From contig NZ_CP116413.1 in assembly GCF_030064675.1 (NCBI RefSeq), positions 6,170,001 to 6,234,000 on the forward strand: a DNA stretch of 64,000 nucleotides, written 5' to 3'. The stretch's first letter is position 1, and every line of letters begins with the position of its first letter. The DNA is from Crossiella sp. CA-258035 (GTDB lineage: Bacteria > Actinomycetota > Actinomycetes > Mycobacteriales > Pseudonocardiaceae). The position numbers were made by a program, and so were the translations under genes. Positions 63,419 to 64,000 of the stretch are shown here, piece by piece. The notes below the pieces were generated by a model, which saw only the letters and a list, made by a program, of their open reading frames with translations, did not search any database and was not told the DNA's origin.

Positions 63419-64000
63419 ATGTCGAACACGATCGTCGCCGGTGGCGGCGGCTCGGACTTCCTGACCCTGCGCCAGGTGAGCGCCAGTGGCGACCAGGCCG
63501 CGATCGGCGGCGCGCTGGCCACTGCCGCGCAGCAGACCTACGGCTGGCGGCCGGTCCCGGCGGACCGGCGCAAGGAGCTGGCCCGGCGGCGCTGGTTCCA
63601 GCTGAACTGGCCGCAGCACCACGAGCGGATGCGGGGCGCGGCAACGGCTCTCGGCCTGGACTTCGACGCGGCTGAGTACTATGTGGACGGTCTGAGCCCG
63701 GTGCCGAACGGCTCGGCCTGCTCGGCGACGCACGTGCCGCCGAACCTGACCGAGGAGGGTCGCGGGCTGCTCGCCCGCAACTACGACTTCTTCACCACCA
63801 GCCAGGCCGAGCTGTTCGCGATGATGACCGGCGCCCCGGTGCCGCCCTCGACCGAGCCGCCGATGGCCTCCCGGCCGACCCTGGTGCACAGCAGGCCGGT
63901 CGACGGCCCGGCCACGCTGGTGCTGACCATGGACACCCTGGACGGCTGCATGGACGGCATCAACGAGCACGGCCTCGCGGTGGTGCTGCTGATCGCCGAC
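63419..64000 (+). CDS. C45-family acyltransferase/hydrolase, 5' part
   Basis: Only the first 194 codons are present; the gene runs off the window. After MSNTIVAGGGGSDFLTLRQV, the NGSAC101SATHVPP segment has the autoproteolysis nucleophile Cys and LLARNYDF (117-124) matches the C45 motif of acyl-CoA:6-aminopenicillanic acid acyltransferase and related Ntn hydrolases. The helical region before C101 (RRKELARRRWFQLNWPQH) is the propeptide-like part. Such enzymes hydrolyse or form amide bonds on small acylated substrates. The ATG starts 1 nt after the GNAT stop with AAGGAGAA as ribosome-binding site, so the two form an operon. Confidence 0.8.
   Translation, partial: MSNTIVAGGGGSDFLTLRQVSASGDQAAIGGALATAAQQTYGWRPVPADRRKELARRRWFQLNWPQHHERMRGAATALGLDFDAAEYYVDGLSPVPNGSACSATHVPPNLTEEGRGLLARNYDFFTTSQAELFAMMTGAPVPPSTEPPMASRPTLVHSRPVDGPATLVLTMDTLDGCMDGINEHGLAVVLLIAD

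Noticed and set aside
1-64000. Biosynthetic gene cluster, prophage or integrative element
   Set aside because: Scattered methyltransferases, a dioxygenase and an acyltransferase are not joined by core synthases. No integrase, phage or conjugation gene is present, and I saw no clear composition break by eye.

Overview
The window is about 70% G+C, densely coded, and uses many GTG/TTG starts, purine-rich ribosome-binding sites and actinobacterial gene families (F420-dependent oxidoreductase, Rv2629-like and acVLRF1-type release-factor proteins, DUF3558 lipoprotein, MecA-N type penicillin-binding protein, APH(3'') kinase, a DasR-type operator in front of a chitin/cellulose-active LPMO). It reads as chromosomal DNA of a filamentous actinomycete, most likely of the Pseudonocardiales. 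That placement is inferred from gene content and style, not computed. No rRNA, intact tRNA, CRISPR array, transposase or phage gene was found.

Layout. 1-8.8 kb: tail of a SIS-domain protein, a penicillin-binding protein, a convergent gap holding two very long inverted repeats and a 22-bp tandem repeat, a short gene co-transcribed with a baeRF2-family gene, an ABC exporter, an enoyl-CoA hydratase, a 70-aa HTH protein and an ABC-F ATPase. 9-18.5 kb: SDR plus GntR pair; a dehalogenase-like hydrolase coupled to a tartrate/malate dehydrogenase-like enzyme; an ArsR-GNAT fusion resembling ArsN1; LysR; an acyltransferase-SGNH protein; an acVLRF1 gene coupled to a methyltransferase-like gene. 18.5-27.6 kb: mostly secreted or nucleotide-related genes (large subtilase with P-domain, 2OG-Fe dioxygenase, DUF3558 lipoprotein, dGTPase, SDR, LPMO with a dre operator, kelch protein).

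27.7-31.5 kb holds the most unusual gene: one 1264-aa polypeptide combining a P-loop STAND-like NTPase, a helical region, a single transmembrane segment and an extracytoplasmic type-1 periplasmic-binding (branched-chain amino acid receptor-like) domain. 31.5-36.5 kb is a coherent pyroglutamate cluster: divergent GntR, pxpB, pxpC, an MHS-family permease and a secreted pyroglutamyl-peptidase homologue. 36.6-44.3 kb: a broken gene, a MocR regulator, an epimerase with a zinc-knuckle insert, a multi-spanning membrane protein, and a five-gene translationally coupled operon (GT2, DUF2064, methyltransferase, membrane molybdopterin oxidoreductase, membrane protein).

44.3-49.9 kb: DsbA-like, MarR, variant leucine-rich-repeat protein, APH(3'')-like kinase, a small secreted subtilase and a proline iminopeptidase. 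50-56 kb: a reductive pyrimidine catabolic operon (beta-ureidopropionase, aminotransferase, dihydropyrimidinase, semialdehyde dehydrogenase, F420-type oxidoreductase) without a dihydropyrimidine dehydrogenase. 56-64 kb: an HTH regulator divergent from a serine beta-lactamase-like protein, a truncated ABM-like gene, cupin, TetR divergent from an M14 peptidase over twin operators, an LCMT-type methyltransferase coupled to a GntR-TetR fusion regulator, GNAT, and the start of a C45 acyltransferase cut by the window end.

Genome-style signals run across the window. Many genes without a Shine-Dalgarno sequence have a TANNNT hexamer 6-8 nt before the start codon (leaderless promoters). The interrupted palindrome GTCCACWGTGGAC and its relatives recur inside genes, using otherwise rare A/T-ending codons.
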